A DNA stretch of 64,000 bases from Shewanella sp. Choline-02u-19 (GTDB lineage Bacteria > Pseudomonadota > Gammaproteobacteria > Enterobacterales > Shewanellaceae), in assembly GCF_002836205.1 (NCBI RefSeq), contig NZ_PJBE01000013.1, positions 2,170,001 through 2,234,000 on the forward strand, written 5' to 3'. The stretch's first letter is position 1; each line of letters opens with the position of its first letter. The notes under the pieces were generated by a model that did not search any database, was not told the DNA's origin, and saw nothing but the letters and a program-made list of their open reading frames with translations. Positions 27,563 through 37,098 of this stretch are shown here, piece after piece. The position numbers and the translations under genes are program-made.

Positions 27563-28468
27563 TTACGCCAACGAGTCTTGTACTGCTTCAATGCTATTTT
27601 CATCGATGAAGGTGTTGATATGAGCAATGACTTCATCGCTAGCGTCCTCAAGAATATAGTGGCCACAATCAGCAAACTCATGCACTTGTGCATGGGGCAT
27701 TCTTTGTTTCCATTCATCCAAAAAGTGCTTATCAAACACAAAATCTTGCAGTCCCCAGCAGATCACGGTGGGCACATTGGCAAACTTATCTAAGCTTGCG
27801 GCAATGTCTGACACCATCTCATAATTACGATCGCCCGGCTTTAACGGAATATCCTGCACAAAACGTAAAGTGGAGATACGGTTTGCCCACGAGTTAAACG
27901 GGGCAACGTAGGCCTGACGGATATCTTTATGCATCGGCTTACGCTTCACACCCACATAAGACGCTGCCGATGAGAAAGCATTAAAGCCACGCACCAAACA
28001 TGTCCCTAGAAGGGTATTACGGCAGATTGAAAGCGCCCACGGAAAAGGTTTTGTTTTCGGAAGGTGAAACGCGCCCGTATTGAGAATAACTAAACGCTTA
28101 ATACGTTCAGGATAGCGAGCAGCGTAACCCATACCAATCATGCCGCCCCAATCGTGGACAACAAGCGTAATATTATCTTTAACGTCTAAATGCTCAAGCA
28201 AGGCTTCAAGATCGTCTATACGACTTTTCAGAGTGTAATCGTAACCGCTGTCATCAGGCTTATCAGAAAGGCCACAACCAATATGATCAGGCACTATGCA
28301 TTGATGCTTACCGCTTAGCGCGCTAATAAGATTACGATAATAAAACGACCAGCTCGGGTTACCGTGAACCATCACGACCGGGTCGCCAGAACCTTCATTC
28401 ACATACTGAAGTTTATTGCCGTTTCTATCTAAATAATTACGTTTAAATGGGTGTAGGGTGTCTAACAT
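27563..28468 (-). CDS. oleB: OleB, beta-lactone decarboxylase (haloalkane dehalogenase-like)
   Basis: A 301-residue alpha/beta hydrolase that removes CO2 from the beta-lactone to give the cis-olefin. The nucleophile is the aspartate D106 in VVHDWGGM, as in haloalkane dehalogenases, and the catalytic histidine is in FADCGHYILED. MVHGNPSWSFYYRNL forms the oxyanion region. GGAAG precedes the ATG. It is a separate gene here, whereas some bacteria fuse OleB and OleC. Confidence 0.94.
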   Translation of the reverse strand: MLDTLHPFKRNYLDRNGNKLQYVNEGSGDPVVMVHGNPSWSFYYRNLISALSGKHQCIVPDHIGCGLSDKPDDSGYDYTLKSRIDDLEALLEHLDVKDNITLVVHDWGGMIGMGYAARYPERIKRLVILNTGAFHLPKTKPFPWALSICRNTLLGTCLVRGFNAFSSAASYVGVKRKPMHKDIRQAYVAPFNSWANRISTLRFVQDIPLKPGDRNYEMVSDIAASLDKFANVPTVICWGLQDFVFDKHFLDEWKQRMPHAQVHEFADCGHYILEDASDEVIAHINTFIDENSIEAVQDSLA

Positions 28469-28548
28469 GACGCTTCCTATAATTTTATACTGGACTTATG
28501 ATAAATGCGTAAGGCTTACCAGCGAACGAGTGCTGCTGGCCAGTGGTG

Positions 28549-29598
28549 TTACCACTTAAGCCCCAACATCATGCAATTTAAGCCACTACCAATGCCTAAA
28601 AAGCTCACTTGGTCGCCGCTTTTCAAAAAGCCTTGGTCATGTGCCATAGCAGCGGTAACGGGCAATGAAACCGTGCCCATGTTGCCCAGTAATCTATAAG
28701 TCGGAAACTCTTTTTCTTCAGGAATGTTAAGTGCTTGCAGAACATTACGACGATTTGACGAACCCACTTGGTGACAAATAACTTTATCTACTTGCTCAAC
28801 TAACCAGCTGCGCTGATCTAAGAAGTGGCTCCAAGTATGGCGCGCAAGCTCAACACCCTCTTTAAGCAAAGCCACACCATTGGTGCGCATAAATTCGCGG
28901 TATAACTGCGGACCCGCTTCTTCGAGTCCCCATTGGCACAAATCGTAATGTTGCGGCGCTGAAAGATGACTTGCACCTAACAACTGATGCTGACGATCAC
29001 CTTTTAAATTGAGGCTGCCATCTGTAAGCAAAACAGCAACGGCACCAGAGCCACCGGTTAATGTTGCTAGCGACGATGCAAAGTTTTGCATCGTCGGTTC
29101 AGCAAGCATTTTGTCGATGGTGATATCCACAATATGGCGAGCAGACTCACAAGAAACCACCAGACCGGCTTTGATTTGGCCTAACTCAATGCGGTTAGCA
29201 ATATCTAAAATACCTGACAACACGCCTAAACACGCGTTACTGATATCATAAATTGCCGTATTTTTAGAGACGCCAAGTTCAGCGGCGATACGACATGCTG
29301 TTGCGGGTTCATGTTGGTCACGGCAAACGCCAGTGTAAACCACTGCGCCTAAATCGCTGATATCGACGCCAGTTTCATCAATCGCCTTGTGCGCCGCAGC
29401 TAATGCTCCGTCAGACAATCTGTGCCCTTTTGGCCACCAACGTCTTTCATGGATCCCAGTCAATGCAGCAAGTTGCCCCATCGGAATACGAAACTTTTTG
29501 TATAACGGCGCTAAACGAGATTCAAGCTCCGAAGTTGAAACAACTTCAGGCGCTAATTCGTAGGCCATGCTATTGATAAAAACGCGGGAATATTTCAT
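28549..29598 (-). CDS. oleA: OleA, acyl-CoA head-to-head condensing thiolase
   Basis: A 349-residue thiolase-fold enzyme, close to FabH, that joins two fatty acyl-CoAs to a 2-alkyl-3-ketoalkanoic acid. The active cysteine is C123 in SNACLGVLSG, and a glutamate in QHEPATA (E97) fits the base known in OleA. NNR-type loop SSNRRNVLQAL and the C-terminal GIGSGLNCMMLG are typical. It heads the oleABCD operon; 80 bases separate it from oleB. In Shewanella the pathway yields a C31 polyene hydrocarbon. Confidence 0.94.
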   Translation of the reverse strand: MKYSRVFINSMAYELAPEVVSTSELESRLAPLYKKFRIPMGQLAALTGIHERRWWPKGHRLSDGALAAAHKAIDETGVDISDLGAVVYTGVCRDQHEPATACRIAAELGVSKNTAIYDISNACLGVLSGILDIANRIELGQIKAGLVVSCESARHIVDITIDKMLAEPTMQNFASSLATLTGGSGAVAVLLTDGSLNLKGDRQHQLLGASHLSAPQHYDLCQWGLEEAGPQLYREFMRTNGVALLKEGVELARHTWSHFLDQRSWLVEQVDKVICHQVGSSNRRNVLQALNIPEEKEFPTYRLLGNMGTVSLPVTAAMAHDQGFLKSGDQVSFLGIGSGLNCMMLGLKW

Positions 29599-29858
29599 GA
29601 AACTGTATTTAATCGCTCACTAAACTGGCCAATTTACGACCAATGAAGATAATTATTTATTATTAACCAGCCATTTGAACAAGAAAAAGCAGATGATTCA
29701 ATAAAAAACCTCATAACTGAGACCTTTAAATCCACTCTATCATCAACTTTGCTCTAAAAATGGCACCACTTTACCGTCAGATTCAATCATCACTGACTCA
29801 ATTACAACTTAATAAACAATTTGTTACGCACTTATTAAATTATCAAACTGTCATTTTT

Positions 29859-31172
29859 CTATTTAAATGCACTAATTATCGCATTTCGAGGCGTAATACT
29901 GTTTGAACAAAATTCACTCAACTTTACTTGGTAACCGCTCTCTTCTAAAAAGCAAACTCGGTCAAGTAATAGCCATTTTTCGAATACGCTTCTGAAAAGA
30001 TGGGCCACCAAATCGATGCGACGAGTCAGTCGCTGTCGTTCACGCCCGTTGGCTTGATAATGTGCCCAGTCTATCGAATCAATCAAGGGCACTTTCTTGG
30101 TGTCTGCGGCCCAGCGACTGAACGTTTCAAACTCACCATTGAGCTGACTTTGCTTAATAGATGGAATAGGCAAATACTCATCCACTTGACGCATCTCACG
30201 TTGCAAAGAATCGAATCCTAAGCGCCATGCCATCTCTTGCAGCCGATATTGATTACCTTTAGCACTGGCTATCATGCTTTGTTGCAAAGGCAGCTGCAGA
30301 TCTGCTCTAGTCAACAGCAGATCGCTTGTTTTAGCCGTCATTGAGAGTGGCTGGTAATACTGAGCCTGAATAAGATGGTAGCAACACGGCGATATCACCA
30401 CTTGCCGAGTCCCAGCATTACTGGCGTGCTGTAACAAGGTAACGTGCAGATCACCGCAAGCATGCAGCGCTACAGCCAGCTGTTGCTCCTCAAGCTGGCC
30501 TTGCTGCTCCGCAAACGCATCAGCACAGACAAAACGCTGTGGTAACTGCCATTTATCTGCAAACTGCTCACCTGCAGCGCACAGGCTCTGCTGCCACTCT
30601 AAACTTACCACGCTGCGCCCTGTCGCTTTTGCGATCAAGCGCCCTAAATGCCCTTTTCCAGCACACCATTCAAGCACAGGCAGTTTAGTATCCGGCAAAT
30701 GTTCAACAAAAGCCGTGATCTGTTGCCACTTACGCCCTTTTATATGCGCACTAAAATGGGCCATATCATTCGCTTGCAGTAATGCTAATGGCCAAATACT
30801 TTCATCATTAAATGACCCAGTGCTTACATCATTTAATGATGGAATTATTTCTGCAGGCTCAGTGGATATAGCCGCTGCAATCTCCGGGAGTAATAAGTTT
30901 AAGTCCCAATCGCTTCCAGCGGCCTGTAGATCTTGCTTTAACGACGGTAGTAATCGCTCACTTAGGCTTAACTGACAGGCATCAATAGTATCAAGTTCAT
31001 CATCTGCAATTTGCCAAACCGATCTCGCTAGCGTCGGAAAAGCATCACCCCAGGGTAATTCACGACATTCAAAACTGCGGTTTTGCCAAAGTGTACGGCT
31101 CAAGTTCAGCAAGCTGTCGAGCTGTTTGAATTGAGTCGCAAAGGCTGATCTTGGGCTATTATGTTGCTGCAT
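29859..31172 (-). CDS. Methyltransferase of the Methyltransf_32 (CCYH) type
   Basis: A 437-residue protein. The SAM-binding motif I is LEWCAGKGHLGRLI (167-180) and the later SPCCYHLIQ (261-269) is the hallmark of the Methyltransf_32 family (relatives of METTL25/GSTCD). The N-terminal 160 residues are of unknown fold. Substrate unknown; RNA is plausible from the wider family. It stands alone upstream of the oleA end, in the same direction. Confidence 0.78.
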   Translation of the reverse strand: MQQHNSPRSAFATQFKQLDSLLNLSRTLWQNRSFECRELPWGDAFPTLARSVWQIADDELDTIDACQLSLSERLLPSLKQDLQAAGSDWDLNLLLPEIAAAISTEPAEIIPSLNDVSTGSFNDESIWPLALLQANDMAHFSAHIKGRKWQQITAFVEHLPDTKLPVLEWCAGKGHLGRLIAKATGRSVVSLEWQQSLCAAGEQFADKWQLPQRFVCADAFAEQQGQLEEQQLAVALHACGDLHVTLLQHASNAGTRQVVISPCCYHLIQAQYYQPLSMTAKTSDLLLTRADLQLPLQQSMIASAKGNQYRLQEMAWRLGFDSLQREMRQVDEYLPIPSIKQSQLNGEFETFSRWAADTKKVPLIDSIDWAHYQANGRERQRLTRRIDLVAHLFRSVFEKWLLLDRVCFLEESGYQVKLSEFCSNSITPRNAIISAFK

Positions 31173-31230
31173 ATGAGATAAACATTGATTCGACGTTGAT
31201 GTTAAAAGACATTAGAACCGCTTTAAACAA

Positions 31231-31260
31231 TAAAAGGAGACTTTTTTAAGTCTCCTTTTA
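31231..31260 (-). terminator. Terminator hairpin after the coiled-coil lipoprotein gene
   Basis: A perfect 13-bp stem TAAAAGGAGACTT / AAGTCTCCTTTTA with a T4 loop, about 40 bases after the lipoprotein stop on the minus strand and just upstream of the methyltransferase gene. Confidence 0.8.
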
Positions 31261-31301
31261 GATAAGTAACGCCAGTTTATCACAGCTCTTTACCGCAAGG
31301 G

Positions 31302-32462
31302 TTATGGCGCTATTGAATCTTGCTTTTTAACTTGCATCCGCCTTCCCAGCCATACGCCAAGCCCCAGCGGAGCAAAAAAGACCACCAGCAAGAACAATAC
31401 AAAATAGAGTATTAGGCTCTTGAGCGTTTTAGTGATCTCTTCAAAAACCACTTTAACGGTTTGCTCAGATATTTTCTCTAAATCAACTGCCGCTGCAGCG
31501 CGCTCTCTCGTCACCATGGCTTCTAATGCAATACGCTCGTTTTTCACCATCAACTCTAGCGCTTGTCGCTCAACTGACAATTGCGCCAGCTTATCGTCTG
31601 TTGATGCACTCAATTGCGCTAACAGTGGCGTTAACTCTCTGCGCAGATCGACCGCTAGCGCTTGCATCATCTCGGGGCTTTGCGCCATGAGTTGCTGAAA
31701 CTTGGCTGAGGTATCACTAATACTCATTAAAGTGGCTTGCACTTCATCGGCGTTAATATTGGAATGTAATGCATAAAGCTCTGCTTTCCAGCCCAATATC
31801 TTTGGCATTTGCTCGGCAATCATTGCCATTCTGTCAGAAATATCACTCATTACCTCAGGCACGGTACCAAAGGTGGTTACCGCATCAAACTCATTGATTT
31901 CATTGTACTCTAACCAATCAGTAAAGGCTGACTGACGCGTAAATGACATATCATTAATCGGGTACAGTGCAACATATTGCTTAACGAAATTCTGGTTCTT
32001 TTGGAAACTTGCCGCACCAAATTTTTTAATCGTGCGTTCAAACTGATCTCTCAGATGCTGACTCACGTCGATAGCCGTTTGCTGCTGTTCACCAAACACA
32101 TTCTTACCGGCGCCGGATTCAAAGAATTGCACCATTTGTTCGGTAAACACCCAGGTATCAACCATGGCTGCAGTAGGAGATGCTTGAAATATGGTATGTT
32201 GCAGATTCTGCTCGGCATTAATTTTCCACATCAGTGTATTCGACTTAATGGGAACACTGTCGCTGTTGCGCTCTATTAGATCGGCGGCACTTTCCACCTG
32301 ACTATAAAATACCGTACTAAAATCTCGGCTAAAAACGCGCATATTTAACTGATCTTTAGGTAACGGCTCAATGCCACTTTCTAACTTGATCTCTAACAGG
32401 GAACACCCGGCAACCAACACAGCCGTAACAATGACAAAGCAAAAGCGAAACACCGCTTTCAT
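31302..32462 (-). CDS. Lipoprotein with coiled coil and C-terminal membrane helix
   Basis: A 386-residue envelope protein. The start at 32462 was chosen because GGAGG lies 6 bases before it and a lipoprotein signal follows at once (lipobox LVAGC, C20); the longer frame adds 13 residues with no function. A long region around 230-340 is rich in Ala, Glu, Leu and Arg (VERQALELMVKNERIALE) and likely forms a coiled coil. A hydrophobic segment near the end (LILYFVLFLLVVFFAPLG) and a basic tail make it possibly anchored at both ends. I do not recognise the family. Confidence 0.75.
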   Translation of the reverse strand: MKAVFRFCFVIVTAVLVAGCSLLEIKLESGIEPLPKDQLNMRVFSRDFSTVFYSQVESAADLIERNSDSVPIKSNTLMWKINAEQNLQHTIFQASPTAAMVDTWVFTEQMVQFFESGAGKNVFGEQQQTAIDVSQHLRDQFERTIKKFGAASFQKNQNFVKQYVALYPINDMSFTRQSAFTDWLEYNEINEFDAVTTFGTVPEVMSDISDRMAMIAEQMPKILGWKAELYALHSNINADEVQATLMSISDTSAKFQQLMAQSPEMMQALAVDLRRELTPLLAQLSASTDDKLAQLSVERQALELMVKNERIALEAMVTRERAAAAVDLEKISEQTVKVVFEEITKTLKSLILYFVLFLLVVFFAPLGLGVWLGRRMQVKKQDSIAP

Positions 32463-32973
32463 AAAGCCTCCATTAAAATACAACATATTGAATACTATCA
32501 ACTAATAAATTATTTAGTTAAATTCTAACATCCGTTCTCTGCTAGACCTACAACTAACACACATTAGGGTTTTAGATCGCTTACATAAACTAATGGTTAC
32601 GATAAGAACCTAGAGCTCACGTTAAGTAAATCACTCGCGAACAGATAACTTCGTCACTTAATTCTAGCTACTTTATACTCGTTGTATTAATAATTTAATC
32701 ATATTGTCGGCGTTCTGTAGGCCTTCAAAACACCGAGGCGAATCTAAGCCCTCGGCACACATTATGGTTCAAGTCACCGACCCCATCAATATGCCTTGAA
32801 TTGATGCAGTGAAGTCAACCGCTTCTCTACCACCAATAGAAATCAACGTTATGATTTAAAAGAATTAATATATAAATAATATTAATAAACAGGATCGCCT
32901 AGTTCAAGTTAACTATAAATTTAACGTAATAGGTATTACACTTCGTCGCAAATTAGAACAGGTGCACAATAAA
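32463..32973. other. Spacer with divergent promoters, no gene
   Basis: About 510 bases between the divergent lipoprotein and DUF1289 genes. AT-rich, with no open frame that reads like protein and no distinct operator. A weak hairpin (CCGAG/CTCGG) near 32735-32755 may be chance. Confidence 0.4.
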
Positions 32974-33219
32974 ATGCAATCACCCTGCGTGGCTCGCTGT
33001 GGGCTAAATGAAGATGATTACTGTATGGGTTGTTATCGCCATATTGACGAAATAGTAGGATGGGGTAACGCCAGCGATGAGACCAAAGCGCGAGTGTGGA
33101 CCAAACTTGAACAACGTAAGGCCGACATGCTTGATGGCGAAAATAGTGCTATTTTAAGCCGCGCTAAATGGTTGGAAGCCGAAGCAAGACTTAAAGCAAC
33201 CGAAGACGGTTCAATTTAA
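32974..33219 (+). CDS. DUF1289 family protein
   Basis: An 81-residue protein starting MQSPCVARCGLNEDDYCMGC, the cysteine pattern of DUF1289 (C5, C9, C17, C20), followed by RHIDEIVGWGNASDETK. The cysteines probably bind zinc or an Fe-S cluster. Function unknown. The ATG at 32974 is preferred over the GTG at 32962 because the family starts near the first SPC and AGG lies 11 bases upstream. A strong terminator follows. Confidence 0.88.
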   Translation: MQSPCVARCGLNEDDYCMGCYRHIDEIVGWGNASDETKARVWTKLEQRKADMLDGENSAILSRAKWLEAEARLKATEDGSI

Positions 33220-33222
33220 CGT

Positions 33223-33249
33223 AAAAAAGCCGCAATTAGCGGCTTTTTT
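33223..33249. terminator. Bidirectional terminator after DUF1289 gene
   Basis: An 11-bp stem AAAAAAGCCGC / GCGGCTTTTTT with loop AATTA, directly after the DUF1289 stop and before the converging yajD gene. Confidence 0.92.
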
Positions 33250-33292
33250 CATCGTTAATCGACGGCTTTATGTGTCTTAACTTAAAGTGCGA

Positions 33293-33658
33293 TTACTTTT
33301 TGTTGAGCATACTTTTTAGATCGGCGAAGGGATTGTACGTCGCAGTGTCCATCTTAACTTCGGTCGTGGCGCCGTACTGGATCAATTCTTCAAACTTTGA
33401 ATGCTCATTGTCGTGACAATATAAACAGAGTAATTCCCAGTTGGTACCATCGGATGGGTTATTGTCGTGGTTATGATCACGATGATGCACTGTCAATTCG
33501 CGCAAGTTCGCATTGTTAAACTCACGAGTACAACGGCCACATACCCAAGGATAAAGCTTAAGTGCTTGCTCACGGTAACCCGTTTCACGCTTGGCTTTAT
33601 AATCTCGTGCTTCGGCTAGTACTTTATCTAACTTACTTTGCCCTGGTGCTGCTGCCAT
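33293..33658 (-). CDS. yajD: YajD family HNH nuclease
   Basis: A 121-residue HNH-fold protein close in length and layout to E. coli YajD. Zinc pairs CGRC (C40, C43) and CLYC (C78, C81) frame the nuclease core TVHHRDHNHDN (H58, H59) and the asparagine in GTNWELLC (N73). The biological role of YajD is not established. It is monocistronic. Confidence 0.88.
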   Translation of the reverse strand: MAAAPGQSKLDKVLAEARDYKAKRETGYREQALKLYPWVCGRCTREFNNANLRELTVHHRDHNHDNNPSDGTNWELLCLYCHDNEHSKFEELIQYGATTEVKMDTATYNPFADLKSMLNKK

Positions 33659-33883
33659 GTTGGTATATCTCGTTTCGGTTTAATGTCTCTATGAATCTAA
33701 TACTAACACTGAAATATATCAGCTGTAACTGAGTTCGATGATCAATCAGCCAAACTTTGCTGAAATAACAAAGGCTAGCCCATTACACTGTTAAATTGCG
33801 TATTGAAGCTAACCTTTTTCAATGTACTTACGACCCTAAAACTGCGCTAATTATTGAATTTGCATTCAGTCATATATCGGTCG

Positions 33884-35860
33884 CTAGACTTCACTGCCTA
33901 AATACTCAGAACTGGAAAGATGGAGATAATGCAGGTACTTCTCGTACTGCGTAACCACATCAGCCAATACTTGCTCCTGAGTAAAGCCCATCACATCGTA
34001 ATGTTGTCCACCGTGTTCTAAAAATACTTCAACCCGATAATACTCAGAGTCACCTTCTGCAACTTCGCTTTCAATCGGGTTGGTAATACTAAAGGCACGG
34101 ATCCGCAATCCATAAACAAAGTCATCATGTTCCTCGTTAGCAATGACGAAGCGAATACGACTATCAAAGTTCTTTAACTCTGCCGCTACGCCCTTGCTAT
34201 TAAAAGTCTCACAGACCTTATTTAATGCGGGTTTTGCCACTTCTTCCAAGAAACCTAACGCTTGAGCCTCACTAGGATGTGAGACAAGAACATCGATATG
34301 ATCTTCCCAACTGACGTTAGTCTTGGTGAATTGCACGCTGGTATTATGGGATTGCACGCTATTGATCTTTAACCAATCATCCTGCAATGCTTTAAACAGT
34401 CCAAAACACATCAGCAGCATCACAATTAGAAACGGCAATGCACTGGCTATCGCTGCTGTTTGTAAGGCTTGTAACCCGCCTGCTAACAACAGTACTGACG
34501 CCACTATGCCTTGTAACATGGCCCAGAAAATCCGTTGCCATACGGGTGCATTGTGATCGCCACCCGAGGTTAAGTTATCAATCACCAACGAACCTGAATC
34601 TGATGAAGTGACGAAGAAGGTTATTACCAAACATAATGCGATTGTCGATAACAAGGTAGAAAATGGCATGTGCTCAAAAAACACAAATAGCGCTACAGAT
34701 ACATCTGATGAAACCGCATCAGATAAATAAGTTGCGCCTTGGTTCATTATGGCGTCAATGGCAGAATTACCAAATACTGTCATCCATAAGAAGGTAAACG
34801 CCGATGGCACAAATAGCACACCGATTAGAAACTCACGGATAGTACGACCACGTGACACACGAGCAATAAAAGTCCCTACAAATGGTGACCATGAGATCCA
34901 CCAGCCCCAATAAAGTAACGTCCAACCACCGAGCCAATCGTTCTTCTGCTCATAGGCATATAAGTTAAATGTCTTACCAACAATGTCGCTCAAGTAGCCG
35001 CCAGTGTTTTGTACAAAAGCTTGTAACAGTTCTACTGTTGGGCCAAATATCAATATGAAAACAAGTAATAGTATCGCCAAACCTAAGTTAAGTTCACTTA
35101 AGCGTTTCACCCCTTTATCAAGGCCGGAGAACACCGATACAGTGGCAATAAGCGAAATAACGATAATTAAGCCCACTTGGACGTAAGCATTTACAGGCAC
35201 ACCCAGTAGATAGTTAAGGCCTGAATTGACCTGCAGCACACCAAAACCAAGCGATGTTGCCACACCAAACATGGTACCCAATACCGCAAAGGTATCGACA
35301 GCATGGCCGATAGGACCAAAAATACGCTCACCAAATATTGGATAAAGTGCGCTTCTAGGCAGCAATGGTAGTTTATGACGATATGAGAAGTACGCTAAAC
35401 TCAGCGCCACTACGGCGTATATAGCCCATGCGTGAATGCCCCAATGGAAGAACGTAATCTTCATGGCATCTTTTGCAGCTTGTATCGTCTGTGGATCGGC
35501 ATCTGGCGGCGCAAGATAGTGCATCACCGGCTCTGCAACACCAAAAAACATCAAACCAATACCCATGCCCGCGGAGAACAACATGGCTATCCAGCTTTTA
35601 TAGCTGTAATCAGGTTCAGAGTGATCAGGGCCAAGTTTAATATCGCCAAAACGCGACACCATCACGAAGATGACAAAAATTAAAAACACTGCGACGCCTA
35701 GGATATAAAGCCAGCCAGCTTTTAACTCAAACCAGGATTGTACAATTTTAAAGAAGTCTTGCGCTTGGTTCGGCCAAATAGCGGTGGTCAGAACCATTAA
35801 AGTGATCAGGAAAACAGAAGAGAAAAAAACAGGTGGATTAATACTCGATTTAATCGACAT
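33884..35860 (-). CDS. betT: BCCT family transporter, BetT-like
   Basis: A 658-residue inner-membrane betaine/choline/carnitine transporter with about 12 helices. The Trp-rich signature is WTLLYWGWWISWSPFVG and GPIGHAVDTFAVLGTMFG also matches BetT. The long cytoplasmic C-terminus (about 150 residues, ending YEKYLHYLHLSSSEYLG) resembles the osmosensing tail of E. coli BetT. The substrate loop reads AGMGIGLMFFG, the form found in sodium-coupled members such as BetP, not the AGIGID form of proton-coupled BetT, so the coupling ion and substrate are open. The ATG at 35860 was chosen over one 16 codons upstream because the upstream residues look unlike protein; this is not certain. Confidence 0.85.
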   Translation of the reverse strand: MSIKSSINPPVFFSSVFLITLMVLTTAIWPNQAQDFFKIVQSWFELKAGWLYILGVAVFLIFVIFVMVSRFGDIKLGPDHSEPDYSYKSWIAMLFSAGMGIGLMFFGVAEPVMHYLAPPDADPQTIQAAKDAMKITFFHWGIHAWAIYAVVALSLAYFSYRHKLPLLPRSALYPIFGERIFGPIGHAVDTFAVLGTMFGVATSLGFGVLQVNSGLNYLLGVPVNAYVQVGLIIVISLIATVSVFSGLDKGVKRLSELNLGLAILLLVFILIFGPTVELLQAFVQNTGGYLSDIVGKTFNLYAYEQKNDWLGGWTLLYWGWWISWSPFVGTFIARVSRGRTIREFLIGVLFVPSAFTFLWMTVFGNSAIDAIMNQGATYLSDAVSSDVSVALFVFFEHMPFSTLLSTIALCLVITFFVTSSDSGSLVIDNLTSGGDHNAPVWQRIFWAMLQGIVASVLLLAGGLQALQTAAIASALPFLIVMLLMCFGLFKALQDDWLKINSVQSHNTSVQFTKTNVSWEDHIDVLVSHPSEAQALGFLEEVAKPALNKVCETFNSKGVAAELKNFDSRIRFVIANEEHDDFVYGLRIRAFSITNPIESEVAEGDSEYYRVEVFLEHGGQHYDVMGFTQEQVLADVVTQYEKYLHYLHLSSSEYLGSEV

Positions 35861-36242
35861 ACAGTTACCGCAGTTAATGAAGTATACGCCTCTATTCTCG
35901 CTAGGCATGACAGGGCCTGGCAGAGGTTAGGAGCCTATAAGCTAATATAAGAATACACTGGCGGGCTTATCATTTTGTGCCTAAGCCCGTGAGTTGTACT
36001 CACCAAAGACATGTAAATAAATCAATAGACTGAACGAATGGTTGTTCAGTGAGTTTGATCCACTCGCATATTTAAAATCGTATTGAATAGCTCAACCTAG
36101 AGTCTGCCGTGTAAGGCCCGATCCAGCTATTTAATAGAATTTGGCTTAGGTTTGGGTTTAAATTTGGATTTTCAACACAAAATTCATTAATGCGGATACA
36201 TTATTCATTGAGCCGAGGTTTTCGTCTATCGTCCAAATACAA
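35861..36242. other. Spacer upstream of the BCCT gene
   Basis: About 380 bases with no gene-like frame. It must hold the promoter of the BCCT transporter; no clear operator is visible. Confidence 0.4.
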
Positions 36243-36267
36243 AAAAAACAGCAAAATGCTGTTTTTT
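36243..36267 (-). terminator. Terminator of the pst-phoU operon
   Basis: An 11-bp stem AAAAAACAGCA / TGCTGTTTTTT with loop AAA, about 100 bases beyond the phoU stop on the minus strand, with a T-run on that strand. Confidence 0.85.
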
Positions 36268-36362
36268 AGTTTAACAAGTAACCACTTAGTATCAATCTGT
36301 GGGGCTTGTCTCATTATTCATTCAATGCTGTCAGGCCTTGTCTGCTTTATCAACAAACAAAA

Positions 36363-37073
36363 CTAGAAGTTCAAGTCTCTCTCCATCTCTTCATAGGAGA
36401 TATGACGTACATCTTTACCTTTAACGTAATAGATGATGTATTCGCAAATATTCTGACAACGATCGCCAACACGCTCTACAGCACGAGCCGCCCAAAGCAC
36501 ATCAAGTACTTCTGGGATAGATCTAGGGTCGGCCATCATATAGGTCATCAACTGACGAATAATCCCTTCATACTCTTTGTCGAGCTTGGCATCTTCTTTA
36601 TGCAGCTCTAGCGCCACATCAGCGTCCATACGCGCTAACGCATCCAGAGTGGCATGCAAAGTACGCGTCGCATGGCGGCCCATATTTTCAATGCTCACCA
36701 GCAAAGGCTGTTGATTTTTAGAGCGCTTGTCCAGCGCCGCTTTTGCTATCTTCACACACGCATCGCCAATACGTTCTAAATCGGTAATGGTTTTAGATAT
36801 CGCCAATACTAGGCGTAAATCACTTGCCGCGGGTTGGCGCTTAGCAATGATGCGGGTGCACTCTTCATCAATGGCGACTTCCATGCCATTCACTTTGTGG
36901 TCACCTTCAATTACTTTCTGAGCTAGCTCAGAGTCTAGTGCCGCTAAAGCATCAAGAGACTGCTCTAGCTGACGTTCAACAAGCCCGCCCATCGTCAATA
37001 CACGATTACGAATATCATCCAGTTCAGCATTGAACTGACCAGAGATATGTTTATTTAAGTTCATGTTTTCCAT
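36363..37073 (-). CDS. phoU: PhoU, phosphate signalling regulator
   Basis: A 236-residue all-helical protein with two PhoU repeats, each with acidic metal-binding motifs (EVAIDEECTRIIAKRQPAAS and ERIGDACVKIA; AVERVGDRCQNICEYIIY). PhoU links the Pst transporter to the PhoR/PhoB system and keeps it off when phosphate is plentiful. It follows pstB by 25 bases and ends the operon. GAGG lies 9 bases before the ATG. Confidence 0.96.
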   Translation of the reverse strand: MENMNLNKHISGQFNAELDDIRNRVLTMGGLVERQLEQSLDALAALDSELAQKVIEGDHKVNGMEVAIDEECTRIIAKRQPAASDLRLVLAISKTITDLERIGDACVKIAKAALDKRSKNQQPLLVSIENMGRHATRTLHATLDALARMDADVALELHKEDAKLDKEYEGIIRQLMTYMMADPRSIPEVLDVLWAARAVERVGDRCQNICEYIIYYVKGKDVRHISYEEMERDLNF

Positions 37074-37098
37074 TGTAATAAACCTCTATCAGTTCAAG

